64,000 nt of DNA, from positions 1 to 64,000 of the forward strand of contig NZ_SMZP01000012.1 in NCBI RefSeq assembly GCF_013181195.1. The letters run 5' to 3'. Below the pieces are notes generated by a model. It searched no databases, was not told the DNA's origin, and saw only the letters and a program-made list of their open reading frames with translations. This document shows, piece by piece, positions 34,786-44,595 of this stretch; position 1 is the stretch's first letter; each line of letters begins with the position of its first letter. This DNA comes from Caulobacter sp. RHG1. GTDB lineage: Bacteria; Pseudomonadota; Alphaproteobacteria; Caulobacterales; Caulobacteraceae. The translations under genes were made by a program, and so were the position numbers.

Positions 34786-35988
34786 TTAATAGTAGCGTCG
34801 CAGCACCAGCGTGCGTGTAGATCCATCCGACAGCGAGAGCACGGCCTTGCCTCCCGCCGGCCCGTAGCGCCATTGAGCCAAACCGCTCGATGCGTAACGC
34901 GGGCCGATTGGCACGCCATCCACGGCGACAACGATCTCGCCCTCGCGCCACCCGGCCAAGGCGGCCGGCCCACCCTGGGCGACATGGACGACGCGCAGAT
35001 GACCAGACTCCACAGCGAGGCCCAGGCCAGACAAATCCCGCCTAAACGGCGTCGCCAATCGACGTGCCTCGGGTTTCAGCCAAAGGGCTTGGCCCGCGAC
35101 ATCCAGAGCAAATAGAAATCGCTCGAAAACGGGAAGGCCCAGCTTGGCGACGACAAGGGTGGGGTCGGTCTTCGCCAACACCTCGCAGGGAACATCGTTG
35201 ATCAGGCTGCGTCCGACCCGGAGCGTCGCTACCGAAATAGTGCGGCTGATGGACAGCCCGTCGATCCCCCCCGTCGCCGCCGATGAAATTCTCCGGCCAC
35301 GCATCAAGGTTTGCGCCTCCGCCAAGGCCGGCGTGACGGTGAGAGGATTGGAACTGCCCAGGTCAATCGCCGCGGCGACCGGGTCGTGTCCCTCCAGGAC
35401 GATCGGGAGAGAGAGCTGCCCGCGCAAGCTCTTGGTGACCGCAAAGCGTTCCGCGCCCGGCCATGGCCGGAAGGCGTCGCGGGGGAGGAATGCGAGGCGG
35501 CGGGCTGTAAAATCGATCGCGAGAATGGCGTCTCTAAGCGCGTCGATCCCAAGGATAACATTGGGCGAGCCACCATCGGCTCCAAAAATTGGCGCGAAAT
35601 CGGTGACCAAATATCGCTCGACGGCGAAATGCGTCCCGCCAAGATCGAGACTGAGGTCGCTACCCGCGCCCAGCGTGACCGACCCGACATCGCCGCGAAC
35701 GCTGCGGGCGCCCGTTGAAGCCAAGCCCAGCCGCTTGGCAAGCGCGGCATCGACGACGGTCATAGCCGAGCCTGTATCGATCAAAATCCTGAGGCGCTCG
35801 CCCTGTACAGTCCCGCCGACCATCACGGCATCGGGATCCGGAAGGAGGGTCGACCAGAGCGTTTTGGGGTTCCGGGCGACCGTCGCGCTCGTCGCCTTCT
35901 TCGCGACCGCTAACGTTGCGCCCGTCGCGAACGCCATTGATCCCATTCTGGCCAATAACGCTCGGCGGGTCTCCTCTGAGCAATGCAT
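34786..35988 (-). CDS. Retropepsin-like aspartic protease with PDZ domain
   Basis: The 400-residue protein begins with a signal-like region (LLARMGSMAFATGATLAVAKKA). The first protease-like repeat has the active-site motif LIDTGSAMTVVD (Asp 71) and a distal ILGIDALRDAILAID hydrophobic-Gly block. A second repeat has AAIDLGSSNPLTVTPA in the equivalent place. The C-terminus is a PDZ-like domain (VVHVAQGGPAALAGWREGEIVVAVDG). Such retroviral-protease-like proteins are common in Caulobacterales but of unknown role; a periplasmic location is likely. Convergent with the MAPEG-like gene. Confidence 0.8.
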   Translation of the reverse strand: MHCSEETRRALLARMGSMAFATGATLAVAKKATSATVARNPKTLWSTLLPDPDAVMVGGTVQGERLRILIDTGSAMTVVDAALAKRLGLASTGARSVRGDVGSVTLGAGSDLSLDLGGTHFAVERYLVTDFAPIFGADGGSPNVILGIDALRDAILAIDFTARRLAFLPRDAFRPWPGAERFAVTKSLRGQLSLPIVLEGHDPVAAAIDLGSSNPLTVTPALAEAQTLMRGRRISSAATGGIDGLSISRTISVATLRVGRSLINDVPCEVLAKTDPTLVVAKLGLPVFERFLFALDVAGQALWLKPEARRLATPFRRDLSGLGLAVESGHLRVVHVAQGGPAALAGWREGEIVVAVDGVPIGPRYASSGLAQWRYGPAGGKAVLSLSDGSTRTLVLRRYY

Positions 35989-36391
35989 TTACGGGACTCA
36001 CGGACGATGTTGAGGGCCTGCGGAACATCGCCTCAATCGGGGTCAATCACCAAGAGCGACGTCCGCCTTCATAGCGCCGAGTGCGTGTTCGCGGCCAAAC
36101 TTGGCGTGCGCCGGTCACGGCCGCCACTCGATCTCGGGCTTGTCGGAGAGCTGTCCAACTGGACCGCGCCACGCTCCATGCCGCCGATCTTGGTCATCTC
36201 CGTAACTAAAATCTGGCCCCATTCCCGGTGCGCTAAGCCGCGATCAGTCGATCGGAGATAATTTCCGCTTGCTCCTCCAGTGGCTATAGGATGCATGAAG
36301 CTTCATCGTGGCGGCCTTCGCGGCTCCGCGCTTCCCTTCCTGTCGCCCGTACCGTTTCCAGCCTGCCGATCGCCACGCCACCGGAGTGATA
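35989..36391. other. Gene-free region upstream of the FTR1 gene
   Basis: About 400 bp between divergent genes with no convincing reading frame. Apart from the MerR-type operator-promoter near its end (36269-36299), I see nothing distinctive; the first 250 bp have no repeats or strong dyads. Confidence 0.6.
36269..36299 (+). promoter_or_regulatory. MerR-type operator-promoter of the cytochrome c-FTR1 gene
   Basis: TTGCTC (36269-36274), a 19-bp spacer and CATGAA (36294-36299), with dyad CCTCCAG-tgg-CTATAGG at 36274-36290 in exactly the same position relative to the -35 as at the czc and CDF promoters. Its centre AGTGGCTA also resembles known CadR operators. The -10 is weak, as expected for an activated promoter. 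The gene starts 92 bases downstream. Confidence 0.68.
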
Positions 36392-38341
36392 ATGACTACT
36401 GTTCTTAACGCCGTGGGGCGGGCCATCTCTGGGCTGATGATCGTGATCCTGGTCCTGGCGGGTGGCGCGGGCGTCGCGACGGCCCAGGAGGCCAGCTCGT
36501 CCCAGACCGCATGGCGACTGCTCGACTACCTGTCGGTCGACTACGCCGGGGCGGTGAAGGACGGCAAGGTCATCAGCCCGTCCGAATATGCCGAGATGAA
36601 CGAATTCGCCGGCCAGGTGCGCGAGCGCATCGCCGGCCTGCCGGCCACCAAGGCCCAGCCGGATTTGCTGGCCAAGGCCGAGAGCCTTCAGGCCACGATC
36701 GCCGCCAAGCAGGAGCCGGCCGTGGTCTCGGCGAAGGCCCATGCCCTGGCCAACGACCTTCTGGCCGCCTATCCGACGCCGCTGGCGCCCAAGCGCGCGC
36801 CGGACCTGGCGCGCGGCGCGGCCCTCTATGCCGAGAACTGCGCGGCCTGCCACGGCGAGACGGGCAAGGCCGACGGTCCGAACGCCGTCGGCCTGGACCC
36901 GCCGCCGATCGCCTTCGCCGACGCCGAGCGCGCCCGCCAGCGCAGCGTCTTTGGCCTCTACCAGGTCATCCAGCAGGGCCTCGACGGTACCGCCATGGCC
37001 AGCTACGCCCACCTGCCGTCTGACGACCGCTGGGACCTGGCCTTCTATGTCGGGCGCTTCGCTTTCAGCGACGCCGAAGCTGCCGCGGGCGAGAAGATCT
37101 GGAACGAGGACGCCGCCGTCCGCGCCCGCTTCCCCGACCTGCAAACCCTGACCCAGACCACGCCCGCCGCCCTCGCAACAGCCGTGGGGGAGACCAAGGC
37201 CCGGGCCCTGACCGCCTATCTGCGCCGCCATCCCGAAGTCGTCACCCGCTCGGGCGGCGGCTCGCTCGACGTCGCCCGACAGAAGCTGGCGGCCAGCCTC
37301 AAGGCCTACGAGGCTGGCGACCGAAAGGCCGCCGCCGATCTCGCCCTGGCCGCCTATCTCGACGGCTTCGAGCCGGTCGAGCCGTCACTAGGCGCGCGCG
37401 ATCCGGCCTTGATGCGGCGGATCGAGGGCGCGATGGGCGATGTGCGCGGCGCGATCGGCAAGGCCGCGCCGGCCAGTGAGGTCCGCGCCCAGATCGCGCG
37501 CCTGGACGCCCTGTTCGCCGCCGCCGGCCGGGCCCTGGCCCCGGAGAAGGCCAGCGGTCTGTCGAGCTTCGCCGGCGCCTTCACCATCCTGCTGCGCGAG
37601 GGCCTGGAAGCCCTGCTGATCGTGGTCGCCATGATCGCCTTCCTGCGCAAGGCCGAACGCACCGACGTCCTGCCTTACGTCCACGGCGGCTGGATCGCGG
37701 CCCTGGCGGCTGGTGGCCTGACCTGGGCGGTCGCGACCTTCTTCATCTCGATCAGCGGCGCCAGTCGCGAAATGACCGAGGGTTTCGGTTCGGTGATCGC
37801 CGCCGCGGTTTTGATCTCCGTCGGCCTTTGGATGCACGGCAAGGCCCAGGCCGACGCCTGGCAGGTCTATATCCGCGAGAAGCTGTCGCACGCGCTTTCC
37901 AAGCAATCGGCCTGGTTCCTGTTCCTGCTGGCCTTCGTGGTCGTCTATCGCGAGGTCTTCGAGACCATCCTCTTCCTGACGGCGCTCTGGACCCAGGGCG
38001 GGGCCGGCGCGGTGCTGGCTGGCGTCGGCTGCGCCGTCGTCGTGCTGGCCGCCATCGCCTGGGCGATGCTGCGTTTCTCCAAGCGCCTGCCGATCGGGAA
38101 GTTCTTCGAGTACAGCGCGATCCTGATGGCTATCTTGGCGGTCGTCCTGGCCGGCAAGGGTGTGGCCGGTCTGCAGGAGGCGGGTCTGCTCGACCTGCAT
38201 CCGCTGGCCTTGCCGCGCGTCGAGCTGCTGGGCTTCTTCCCGACGATCGAGGGCGTCGCCGCTCAGGCGATGACCATCGCCATTCTCGTTGTCGGATTTT
38301 TCTGGAACCGGTCGGGCGGCCGCAAGGATGCGGCGGCCTAG
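36392..38341 (+). CDS. Cytochrome c/FTR1 family metal permease (PbrT-like)
   Basis: The 649-residue protein has a signal peptide (to about residue 32), a periplasmic cytochrome c domain with the heme motif CAACHG (Cys 150, Cys 153, His 154), a helical linker, and a C-terminal FTR1 permease domain with seven helices. It has the two REGLE/REVFE-type motifs (REGLEALLIV and REVFETILF) used for ferric-ion passage. This architecture is annotated as iron permease but is also that of PbrT, the Pb(II) uptake protein of lead-resistance operons. The CadR/PbrR-like operator upstream favours a metal-resistance role. GGAG precedes the ATG. Confidence 0.87.
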   Translation: MTTVLNAVGRAISGLMIVILVLAGGAGVATAQEASSSQTAWRLLDYLSVDYAGAVKDGKVISPSEYAEMNEFAGQVRERIAGLPATKAQPDLLAKAESLQATIAAKQEPAVVSAKAHALANDLLAAYPTPLAPKRAPDLARGAALYAENCAACHGETGKADGPNAVGLDPPPIAFADAERARQRSVFGLYQVIQQGLDGTAMASYAHLPSDDRWDLAFYVGRFAFSDAEAAAGEKIWNEDAAVRARFPDLQTLTQTTPAALATAVGETKARALTAYLRRHPEVVTRSGGGSLDVARQKLAASLKAYEAGDRKAAADLALAAYLDGFEPVEPSLGARDPALMRRIEGAMGDVRGAIGKAAPASEVRAQIARLDALFAAAGRALAPEKASGLSSFAGAFTILLREGLEALLIVVAMIAFLRKAERTDVLPYVHGGWIAALAAGGLTWAVATFFISISGASREMTEGFGSVIAAAVLISVGLWMHGKAQADAWQVYIREKLSHALSKQSAWFLFLLAFVVVYREVFETILFLTALWTQGGAGAVLAGVGCAVVVLAAIAWAMLRFSKRLPIGKFFEYSAILMAILAVVLAGKGVAGLQEAGLLDLHPLALPRVELLGFFPTIEGVAAQAMTIAILVVGFFWNRSGGRKDAAA

Positions 38342-38354
38342 GCCCGACCCGCGG

Positions 38355-38573
38355 TCACCCGCAACAGCCGCCGCCCTGCTGAATCGGCGGACAGGCCACG
38401 TCGCCATAGGAGCAATAGACGCAGCAATCGCCTGGCTTGGGCTTGAGCACGGCGCCGCATCCCAGGCAGTCGTAGAAGTACTGGCAGGCGTCGGTCGGCA
38501 TGGTCTCGGTCGCGCGGTGTCCGCACTCGGGACAGGTCAAGGTGGACGTTGGTTCGATCCGCATGGTGTTCAT
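38355..38573 (-). CDS. GDCCVxC domain-containing (seleno)protein family member
   Basis: The 72-residue protein is Cys-rich: a zinc-ribbon-like start (LTCPECGHRATETMP), then FYDCLGCGAVLKPKPGDCCVYCSYGDVACPP and a GGGCCG tail. The GDCCVYC block defines the family, which often accompanies mercury transport genes. It is probably a cytosolic metal-binding protein. Start overlaps the stop of the MerT-like gene (ATGA). Confidence 0.85.
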   Translation of the reverse strand: MNTMRIEPTSTLTCPECGHRATETMPTDACQYFYDCLGCGAVLKPKPGDCCVYCSYGDVACPPIQQGGGCCG

Positions 38574-38983
38574 CCGCGTGCGTTCCGGATTAGGGCCAAA
38601 GCCCAAGGCTCGATGATCGGTCGCCAAATCAAAGCAAGACCGAGGAGGAGCGTGGCTGCTCCAAGCAGACTCACTTGGAGTTTCGACGGCGCGGCGCATG
38701 ACCCGTCGGTTCGGCACGTGCGCGCCCGCCGCCAAGTCATGACCCAGCCGGCGCCGATGGCGGCGATCGCAAGGATCGTGATCCAGCTGCGTTGACCCGC
38801 TACCCAGCCAAGCCCGCCAAGGCCCAGTCCGGCCAGAGCCAGGGACATCGGCAGGATGCAACAGGCGGCCCAGGCGAAAACCGCGCCCGCCGCCGTGGCC
38901 AGGGCCGCCCATGTCAGGGCCGTTTCGGCGGGGCGTTCATCCCTTCCGCCGGGCCGCGCTCCTGGGCCGTTTCGCACCGTCAT
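38570..38983 (-). CDS. MerT-like mercuric transport protein
   Basis: The 137-residue membrane protein has a vicinal Cys pair in its first helix (AWAACCILPMSLALAGLG, Cys 41-42) and a second pair CRTDGSC in the cytoplasmic loop, then a third helix. This is the MerT plan, but the sequence is clearly diverged from merT at 8489, and the N-terminus is longer and Arg/Gly/Pro-rich. AGGAGG is 7 bases before the ATG. With the GDCCVxC gene it forms a two-gene unit divergent from merR at 39062, so Hg(II) uptake or a related thiophilic metal is likely. Confidence 0.78.
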   Translation of the reverse strand: MTVRNGPGARPGGRDERPAETALTWAALATAAGAVFAWAACCILPMSLALAGLGLGGLGWVAGQRSWITILAIAAIGAGWVMTWRRARTCRTDGSCAAPSKLQVSLLGAATLLLGLALIWRPIIEPWALALIRNARG

Positions 38984-39011
38984 CCTGTCACCTCCTGGTC
39001 CGACACCGACG

Positions 39012-39042
39012 AGCATGCCATCTGTAGTCACTACAGACTCAA
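39012..39042 (-). promoter_or_regulatory. mer-type operator-promoter of the second mercury locus
   Basis: Reading the minus strand, -35 TTGAGT and -10 CATGCT are 19 bp apart, with the dyad CTGTAG-tga-CTACAG in the spacer (39022-39036). The -35 and both dyad arms match the operator at 7914-7944 exactly; only the dyad centre and -10 differ. Confidence 0.85.
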
Positions 39043-39061
39043 GCCCTAATCCAAGGCGGAC

Positions 39062-39469
39062 ATGACTGATCACGCTCTCCAGATCGGCGAACTTTCTCGC
39101 CGCACCGGCTGCAACATCGAGACGATCCGCTACTACGAACGGATCGGGTTGATCTCCGCGCCGCCGCGACGCGGACGGTATCGGAGCTATGGCGCGCAGG
39201 ACGTAGGCCGGCTGAGCTTTGTGCGCAGGGCAAGGGAGTTGGGCTTCAAACTCGACGAGGTCCGCGCTTTGCTGAATCTGGCCGCTGGCGGGCAGTCCGC
39301 CTGCGCCGAGGTTCGTGACCTGGCCGCGGCCCATCTTGGCGATGTGCGCTCGCGGATCGTCGACCTTCAGCGAATGGAGCAGGTATTGGCCGCGTCCGTG
39401 AGGGCCTGCGACGAGGGGCAAGATCCGGGGTGTCCGCTCATTCTGACGCTAAGCGCACCGGCCGGCTGA
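39062..39469 (+). CDS. merR: Mercury-responsive regulator MerR, second copy
   Basis: The 135-residue product is a close paralogue of the MerR at 7486: identical HTH stretch IGELSRRTGCNIETIRYYER, and the same three cysteines (QSACAEV, then RACDEGQDPGCPLI). It should bind Hg(II) and control the divergent MerT-like and GDCCVxC genes through an operator shared in sequence with the first mer locus, so cross-regulation is likely. Confidence 0.9.
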   Translation: MTDHALQIGELSRRTGCNIETIRYYERIGLISAPPRRGRYRSYGAQDVGRLSFVRRARELGFKLDEVRALLNLAAGGQSACAEVRDLAAAHLGDVRSRIVDLQRMEQVLAASVRACDEGQDPGCPLILTLSAPAG

Positions 39470-39553
39470 GGCGGGACCGGACCGTCGGCCAATCCTGGTC
39501 TCCCCGGTCTACCGGACAAGCGCGAACCTTGGTCCGCGCCCGTCCGGTGGGGC

Positions 39554-39925
39554 CTATTGCCGACGGATCGCCGTCACTTCGCCAGAACCATCATGAAGCT
39601 TCAGGTCGAAGGCGACCTGGTCGCCGACGGCGACGCCTTCCAACAGGCCCGGGGCGATCTTGAAACCCATGGTCATGGCCGGCCAACCGGCTTCCGGGAT
39701 CGCCTCGTGGTCGAGCGTGATCGTGCCGGCGGTCTTGTCGATCGCCTTCACGACGCCGACGCCCTTGGCCATCTTGTCGGCCGGCGCCATGTCCATGCCG
39801 GCCATGTCGTTGCCCGCCGCCGGGGCTGAGGCGGCTGGGGCCGCCGGCGCTTCAGTCTTGCGATCACACGCGGCCAGGCCGGTCATCGCCACCAGGGCGG
39901 CGAGGGTCAGGGACAGGGTCTTCAT
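39554..39925 (-). CDS. cusF: CusF family periplasmic copper-binding protein
   Basis: The 123-residue product has a lipoprotein-like signal (MTGLAACDRK, lipobox LAAC) and a Met/Ala-rich linker (DMAGMDMAPADKM). The CusF domain has KAIDKTAGTITLDHEAIPEAGWPAMTMGF, where the His, Trp and two Met are the Cu(I)/Ag(I) ligands. CusF delivers copper to the CusB/CusA pump. The gene ends the cusC-cusB-cusA-cusF operon, 12 bases after cusA. Confidence 0.85.
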   Translation of the reverse strand: MKTLSLTLAALVAMTGLAACDRKTEAPAAPAASAPAAGNDMAGMDMAPADKMAKGVGVVKAIDKTAGTITLDHEAIPEAGWPAMTMGFKIAPGLLEGVAVGDQVAFDLKLHDGSGEVTAIRRQ

Positions 39926-39937
39926 CAGCGTATCTCC

Positions 39938-42900
39938 TTAGGCTGAGGTGGAAGCGGAAACGGCGGTTCGGGCTTGCCGGCGACGCAGCAGCAGGTATCC
40001 GGCCGGGATCACGAACATCGACAGCAGGGGCGCTGTGAGCATGCCGCCGATCATCGGGGCGGCGATGCGGCTCATGACCTCCGAGCCCGCGCCGTGGCCC
40101 CAGAGGATCGGCGCCAGGCCTGCCAGGATCACCGCCACGGTCATGGCCTTGGGCCGCACCCGCAGCAGGGCGCCTTCGCGCACCGCAGACTCGACCTGGT
40201 CGGGCGCCGGGTTCGGGCCCAGGGCGTCCATGGCGTGCTTGAGATAGATCAGCATCACCACCCCGAACTCGGCCGAGACCCCGGCCAGGGCGATGAAGCC
40301 GACGCCAGTGGCCACCGACTGGTGGAACCCCGCCAGGTAGAGCGTCCAGATCCCGCCGGTCAGGGCGAACGGCAGGGTGGCCATGATCAGCCCCGCTTCG
40401 TCGAAGCGGCGGAAGATCACGTAGAGCAGGACGAAGATGATCAGCAGGGTGGCCGGCACGACGATCTTCAGCCGGTCGGCGGCGCGCTGCAGATATTCGA
40501 ACTGGCCCGAATAGGAGAGGCTGACGCCCGGCGAGAGCTTGACCCTCTCGCCCACGGCCTGGCGCAAATCGCCGACCACCGAGGCCAGGTCCCGGCCCCG
40601 CACGTCGACATAGACCCAGGTCGTCGGCCGGCCGTTCTCGCTCTTCAACATCGGCGGGCCATCGGCGATCTCAACATTGGCGACGGTTCCCAAGGTGATC
40701 TGAGCGCCGCCTGGCGTGAGCACCGGAAGGGCGCGCAGTCCCTCCAGGCTATCGCGCAGCTCGCGGGGATAGCGGACGCTGATCGGATAGCGGGCCAGGC
40801 CCTCGACCGTCTGGCCGATGGTCTCGCCGCCGATCGCGCCCGAGACGATCGACTGGATATCGTCGATGTTGAGCCCGAACCGCGCGGCGGCGGCGCGGTC
40901 GATGCGGACGTCGACATAGCGCCCGCCGGTCAGGCGCTCGGCCAGGGCCGAGCTGACGCCGGGCACGTCCTTGGCCACCACCTCGACCTCGCGGGCGATG
41001 CGGTCGAGGTCGGTGAGGTTGCCCCCCGACACCTTGACCCCGATCGGGCTCTTGATGCCGGTGGCCAGCATGTCGATGCGGTTGCGGATCGGCGGGACCC
41101 AGACATTGGTCAGGCCGGGTACGCGAACGCGCTGGTCGAGTTCGGCCACCAGCTTGTCGGGCGTCATGCCGGGCCGCCACTGGTCGCGCGGCTTGAAGCG
41201 GATCGTCGTCTCGAACATCTCCAGCGGGGCCGGATCGGTGGCGCTTTCGGCCCGGCCGGCCTTGCCGAACACGCTCTCGACTTCCGGCACCGTCTTAATC
41301 ATCCGGTCGGTCTGCTGGAGCAGTTGGCCGGCCTTGGCCGCCGACAGGCCTGGCAGGGCCGAGGGCATGTAGAGCAGGTCGCCTTCATCCATGCTGGGCA
41401 TGAACTCGCCGCCCAGATGGGCCAGCGGCCAGGCCGTGGTCGCGAAAGCGAGCAGGGCGACGACCAGGGTGGTCCTGGGGCGGCGCATCACCCGGTCCAG
41501 CAGCGGCCGATAGGCCGCCGTCAGCACGCGGTTGATCGGGTTGGCCGCCTCGTCGGGGATGCGCCCGCGGATCAGATAGCCCATCAGCACCGGGATCAGG
41601 GTCACCGACAGGATCGCCGCCGCCGCCATGGCGTAGGTCTTGGTGAAGGCCAGGGGGCGGAAGAGCCGGCCTTCCTGCGCCTGCAGGGTGAAGACCGGGA
41701 TGAACGATAGAGTGATGATCAGGAGGCTGAAGAACAGCGCCGGCCCGACCTCGGCGGCGGCCTCCGTGATCACCGACCAGCGGGTCTTGCCGTTTAGGGT
41801 CTCGCCGGGATGATCGTGCGCCCAGCGCTCGAGCTTCTTGTGGGCGTTCTCGATCATCACCACGGCCGCATCGACCATGGCCCCGATGGCGATAGCGATG
41901 CCGCCCAGCGACATAATGTTGGCGTCCACGCCCTGGCTCTTCATCACCAGGAAAGCGGCCAGGACGCCCAGCGGCAGCGAGATGATCGCCACCAGGGCCG
42001 AGCGCAGATGGCCCAGGAAGAGGGCGCAGACCAGGGCCACGACCAGGAACTCCTCGACGAGCTTGCCGGTCAGGTTGTGAACGGCGCGGTCGATCAGGCC
42101 CGAGCGGTCATAGGTGGTGACGACCTCGACGCCGGGCGGCAGGCTCTTCTTCAGCTCGGCCAGCTTGGCCTTCACCGCCGCGATGGTCGTGCGGGCGTTC
42201 TCGCCGGAGCGCAGGATCACCACGCCGCCGGCGACCTCGCCCTGGCCGTTGAGTTCGGCGACGCCGCGCCGCATTTCCGGGCCGACCTGGATCGTGGCCA
42301 CGTCGCCGAGGCGCACTGGGACGCCGCCGGCCGCCGTCTTCAGCGGCACGGCCTGGAAGTCCTCGATCGTCTTCAGATAGCCGGTGGCGCGGACCATGTA
42401 TTCGGCCTCGCCCAGCTCCAGCACCGAGCCGCCGGTCTCGGCGTTGGCGCCTTTCAGCGCGGCGACAACCTGTTGGTGCGTGACCCCGAAGCTGGCCAGC
42501 TTCTGCGGGTCGAGCACCACCTGGTACTGGCGGACCATGCCGCCGATCGCCGAGACCTCGGCCACGCCCGGTAGGGTCTTCAGCTCATAGCGCAGGAACC
42601 AGTCCTGGATCGATCGCAGCTGGCTGAGGTCGTGGCCGCCGGTCTTGTCGACTAGGGCGTACTCGTAGACCCAGCCCACCCCGGTGGCGTCAGGACCCAG
42701 GGCCGGACGGGCGCTCTCCGGAAGACGGCCCTGGACCTGATTGAGGTACTCCAGGACCCGCGAGCGGGCCCAGTAGAGGTCGGTCTTGTCGTCGAAGATC
42801 ACATAGACGAAGCTGTCGCCGAAGAACGAATAGCCGCGCACGGTCTTGGCGCCAGGGACCGAGAGCATGGTGGTGGCCAGCGGATAGGTGACCTGGTTCT

Positions 42901-43084
42901 CGACCAGCTGCGGGGCCTGGCCCGGATAGCTGGTGCGGATGATCACCTGGGTGTCGGAGAGATCGGGCAGGGCGTCGATCGAGGTCGACCGCACCGCCAG
43001 GCCGCCGGCCACGATCAGCGCCAGGGCGCCCAGCAGCACGAAGAAGCGGTTGGCGACCGACCAGCGGATCAGGGCGGCGATCAT
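39938..43084 (-). CDS. cusA: Copper/silver efflux RND permease CusA
   Basis: The 1048-residue pump starts [18 protein letters not shown]; the ATG overlaps the cusB stop. In helix 4 it has [18 protein letters not shown] followed by IEN, the signature of HME4 pumps for Cu(I) and Ag(I), and differs from czcA in this window. [12 protein letters not shown] near the N-terminus and [19 protein letters not shown] in the second periplasmic domain are also typical. It expels monovalent copper or silver from the periplasm and cytosol through CusC. Confidence 0.93.
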   Translation of the reverse strand: MIAALIRWSVANRFFVLLGALALIVAGGLAVRSTSIDALPDLSDTQVIIRTSYPGQAPQLVENQVTYPLATTMLSVPGAKTVRGYSFFGDSFVYVIFDDKTDLYWARSRVLEYLNQVQGRLPESARPALGPDATGVGWVYEYALVDKTGGHDLSQLRSIQDWFLRYELKTLPGVAEVSAIGGMVRQYQVVLDPQKLASFGVTHQQVVAALKGANAETGGSVLELGEAEYMVRATGYLKTIEDFQAVPLKTAAGGVPVRLGDVATIQVGPEMRRGVAELNGQGEVAGGVVILRSGENARTTIAAVKAKLAELKKSLPPGVEVVTTYDRSGLIDRAVHNLTGKLVEEFLVVALVCALFLGHLRSALVAIISLPLGVLAAFLVMKSQGVDANIMSLGGIAIAIGAMVDAAVVMIENAHKKLERWAHDHPGETLNGKTRWSVITEAAAEVGPALFFSLLIITLSFIPVFTLQAQEGRLFRPLAFTKTYAMAAAAILSVTLIPVLMGYLIRGRIPDEAANPINRVLTAAYRPLLDRVMRRPRTTLVVALLAFATTAWPLAHLGGEFMPSMDEGDLLYMPSALPGLSAAKAGQLLQQTDRMIKTVPEVESVFGKAGRAESATDPAPLEMFETTIRFKPRDQWRPGMTPDKLVAELDQRVRVPGLTNVWVPPIRNRIDMLATGIKSPIGVKVSGGNLTDLDRIAREVEVVAKDVPGVSSALAERLTGGRYVDVRIDRAAAARFGLNIDDIQSIVSGAIGGETIGQTVEGLARYPISVRYPRELRDSLEGLRALPVLTPGGAQITLGTVANVEIADGPPMLKSENGRPTTWVYVDVRGRDLASVVGDLRQAVGERVKLSPGVSLSYSGQFEYLQRAADRLKIVVPATLLIIFVLLYVIFRRFDEAGLIMATLPFALTGGIWTLYLAGFHQSVATGVGFIALAGVSAEFGVVMLIYLKHAMDALGPNPAPDQVESAVREGALLRVRPKAMTVAVILAGLAPILWGHGAGSEVMSRIAAPMIGGMLTAPLLSMFVIPAGYLLLRRRQARTAVSASTSA

Positions 43085-44595
43085 GCGCCACCGCCGATCT
43101 TGGCGATGCGCCGGATGATCGGGTCGGCCGGCGGCGGGTCGAAGGCGAAGCGGACCTGGTCGCCGGCCTTCACGCCCTTCAGCAGCCTCGGGTCGGCGCG
43201 GAAGGTCATGGTCATGGCCGGCCAGCCGATGGCCGGCACGGGGCCGTGCGAGAGGGTGACGCCGTCCGGGGTCACCTGCTCGACGCGGCCGGTGGCTTCG
43301 GCCAGGGCCGGCTTGGCCGCCGCCGTGGGCTTGGCCATGGTCATGTCGCTCGGCGAGGTCGAAGGACCCGACGCCGGAAGCGGCTGAACCTGCAAGCCTG
43401 CCAAGCTGGCCTCGGAGTCGATCAGGAACTGGCCCGACGCGATGACCTTCTGACCAGAAGACAGCCCAGCCAGGACTTCCGTCCGGCCGCCAGCTTCGCG
43501 CCCGGTCCGGACCTCGACGGCCTGGTAGCGGCCGCCGTCGGCGGCCAGCATCACCACGTCGCGCGCCCCGGTGCGGATCACCGCCTCGGACGGGATCAGC
43601 AGGGCGGTCCGCGTCGCCGCGTCGAAGGCGATGGTGGCGAACAGGCCAGGCTTGAGGCGGCCGTCGCGGTTGGCCAGTTCGATCCGCGCCTGCAAGGTGC
43701 GGCTGTCGCCCTGGGCCTGCGGGAGCACGGCCTGGACCGTCCCGCGCAGGGTCTCGCCCGGATAGGCCGCCAGGGTGACGCCAACGCCCTGGCCCGGACG
43801 CAGCTGCCCGGCCTGCGCCTCGGGCACGGCGGCCGTGACCCAGACCCTCGAGAGGCCGTTGATCTCGGCCAGGGTCTGGCCCGCGCCCACGGTCATGCCG
43901 GCGCGCACGTCGAGCTTGGAAACGACCCCGCCGAGCGGCGCGGTGATGGTGATCGTGGTGCGCGGCCGCCCGTCTCGGTCGAGACCGGCGACCACGCCGT
44001 CGGGCATGCCCAAGAGGCGCAGGCGCTGGCGGGCGGCGGCGCTCAGGGCCGCGTCTCCGGTGCGCCGGACCGCCAGATATTCGGCCTGGGCGCCGCCCCA
44101 TTCGGGAACCAACAGGTCGGCCAGCGGCGCGCCGGCGGCGATCACGTCGCCCGGCGCGCGGCCATAAACCCGCTGCACGAAACCGCCGCTGCGGGCCTGG
44201 ACGACGGCGACGTCACGCTGGTTGAAGTCGACGATCCCGGTGGCGGTCAGGCCGCTGGAAAGCGCGCCTTCCTCCACGGTCGCCAGCCGGAAGCCGAGGT
44301 TCTGGGCGGCCGAGGGGTCGATCCGCACCCCCGCCGCCGGACCACTGGTTTCGGCCTCGCCGGCGTATTTGGGCGTCAGCGGCATGTCCATGAACGGCGA
44401 CTTGCCCGGCTTGTCGAAGTGCTGGGCCGGGACCATCGGGTCGTACCAGTAGAGCACCTTGCGGCTGTCGGCCGAGGTCGCCGGCATCGGCGGCTTGGCG
44501 GTCAGGCGGGCCAGGCCATAGCCGCCGGCCCCGGCCAGCACGACCAGGGCGGCGCCGGCGCCGAGCAGGGCCTTCATCGAGGGGGAGGGGGTCAT
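43081..44595 (-). CDS. cusB: RND adaptor CusB fused to a C-terminal CusF domain
   Basis: The 504-residue membrane-fusion protein has a membrane anchor (residues 8-30) and a heavy-metal-binding segment with [19 protein letters not shown] and MDMPLTPKY, characteristic of CusB/CusF-like adaptors. Lipoyl and beta-barrel domains follow. The last 80 residues ([32 protein letters not shown]) form a complete CusF-like domain with the Trp and Met ligands. A separate cusF also ends this operon, so two copies of the domain are encoded. Four-base overlaps join it to cusC and cusA. Confidence 0.9.
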   Translation of the reverse strand: MTPSPSMKALLGAGAALVVLAGAGGYGLARLTAKPPMPATSADSRKVLYWYDPMVPAQHFDKPGKSPFMDMPLTPKYAGEAETSGPAAGVRIDPSAAQNLGFRLATVEEGALSSGLTATGIVDFNQRDVAVVQARSGGFVQRVYGRAPGDVIAAGAPLADLLVPEWGGAQAEYLAVRRTGDAALSAAARQRLRLLGMPDGVVAGLDRDGRPRTTITITAPLGGVVSKLDVRAGMTVGAGQTLAEINGLSRVWVTAAVPEAQAGQLRPGQGVGVTLAAYPGETLRGTVQAVLPQAQGDSRTLQARIELANRDGRLKPGLFATIAFDAATRTALLIPSEAVIRTGARDVVMLAADGGRYQAVEVRTGREAGGRTEVLAGLSSGQKVIASGQFLIDSEASLAGLQVQPLPASGPSTSPSDMTMAKPTAAAKPALAEATGRVEQVTPDGVTLSHGPVPAIGWPAMTMTFRADPRLLKGVKAGDQVRFAFDPPPADPIIRRIAKIGGGA

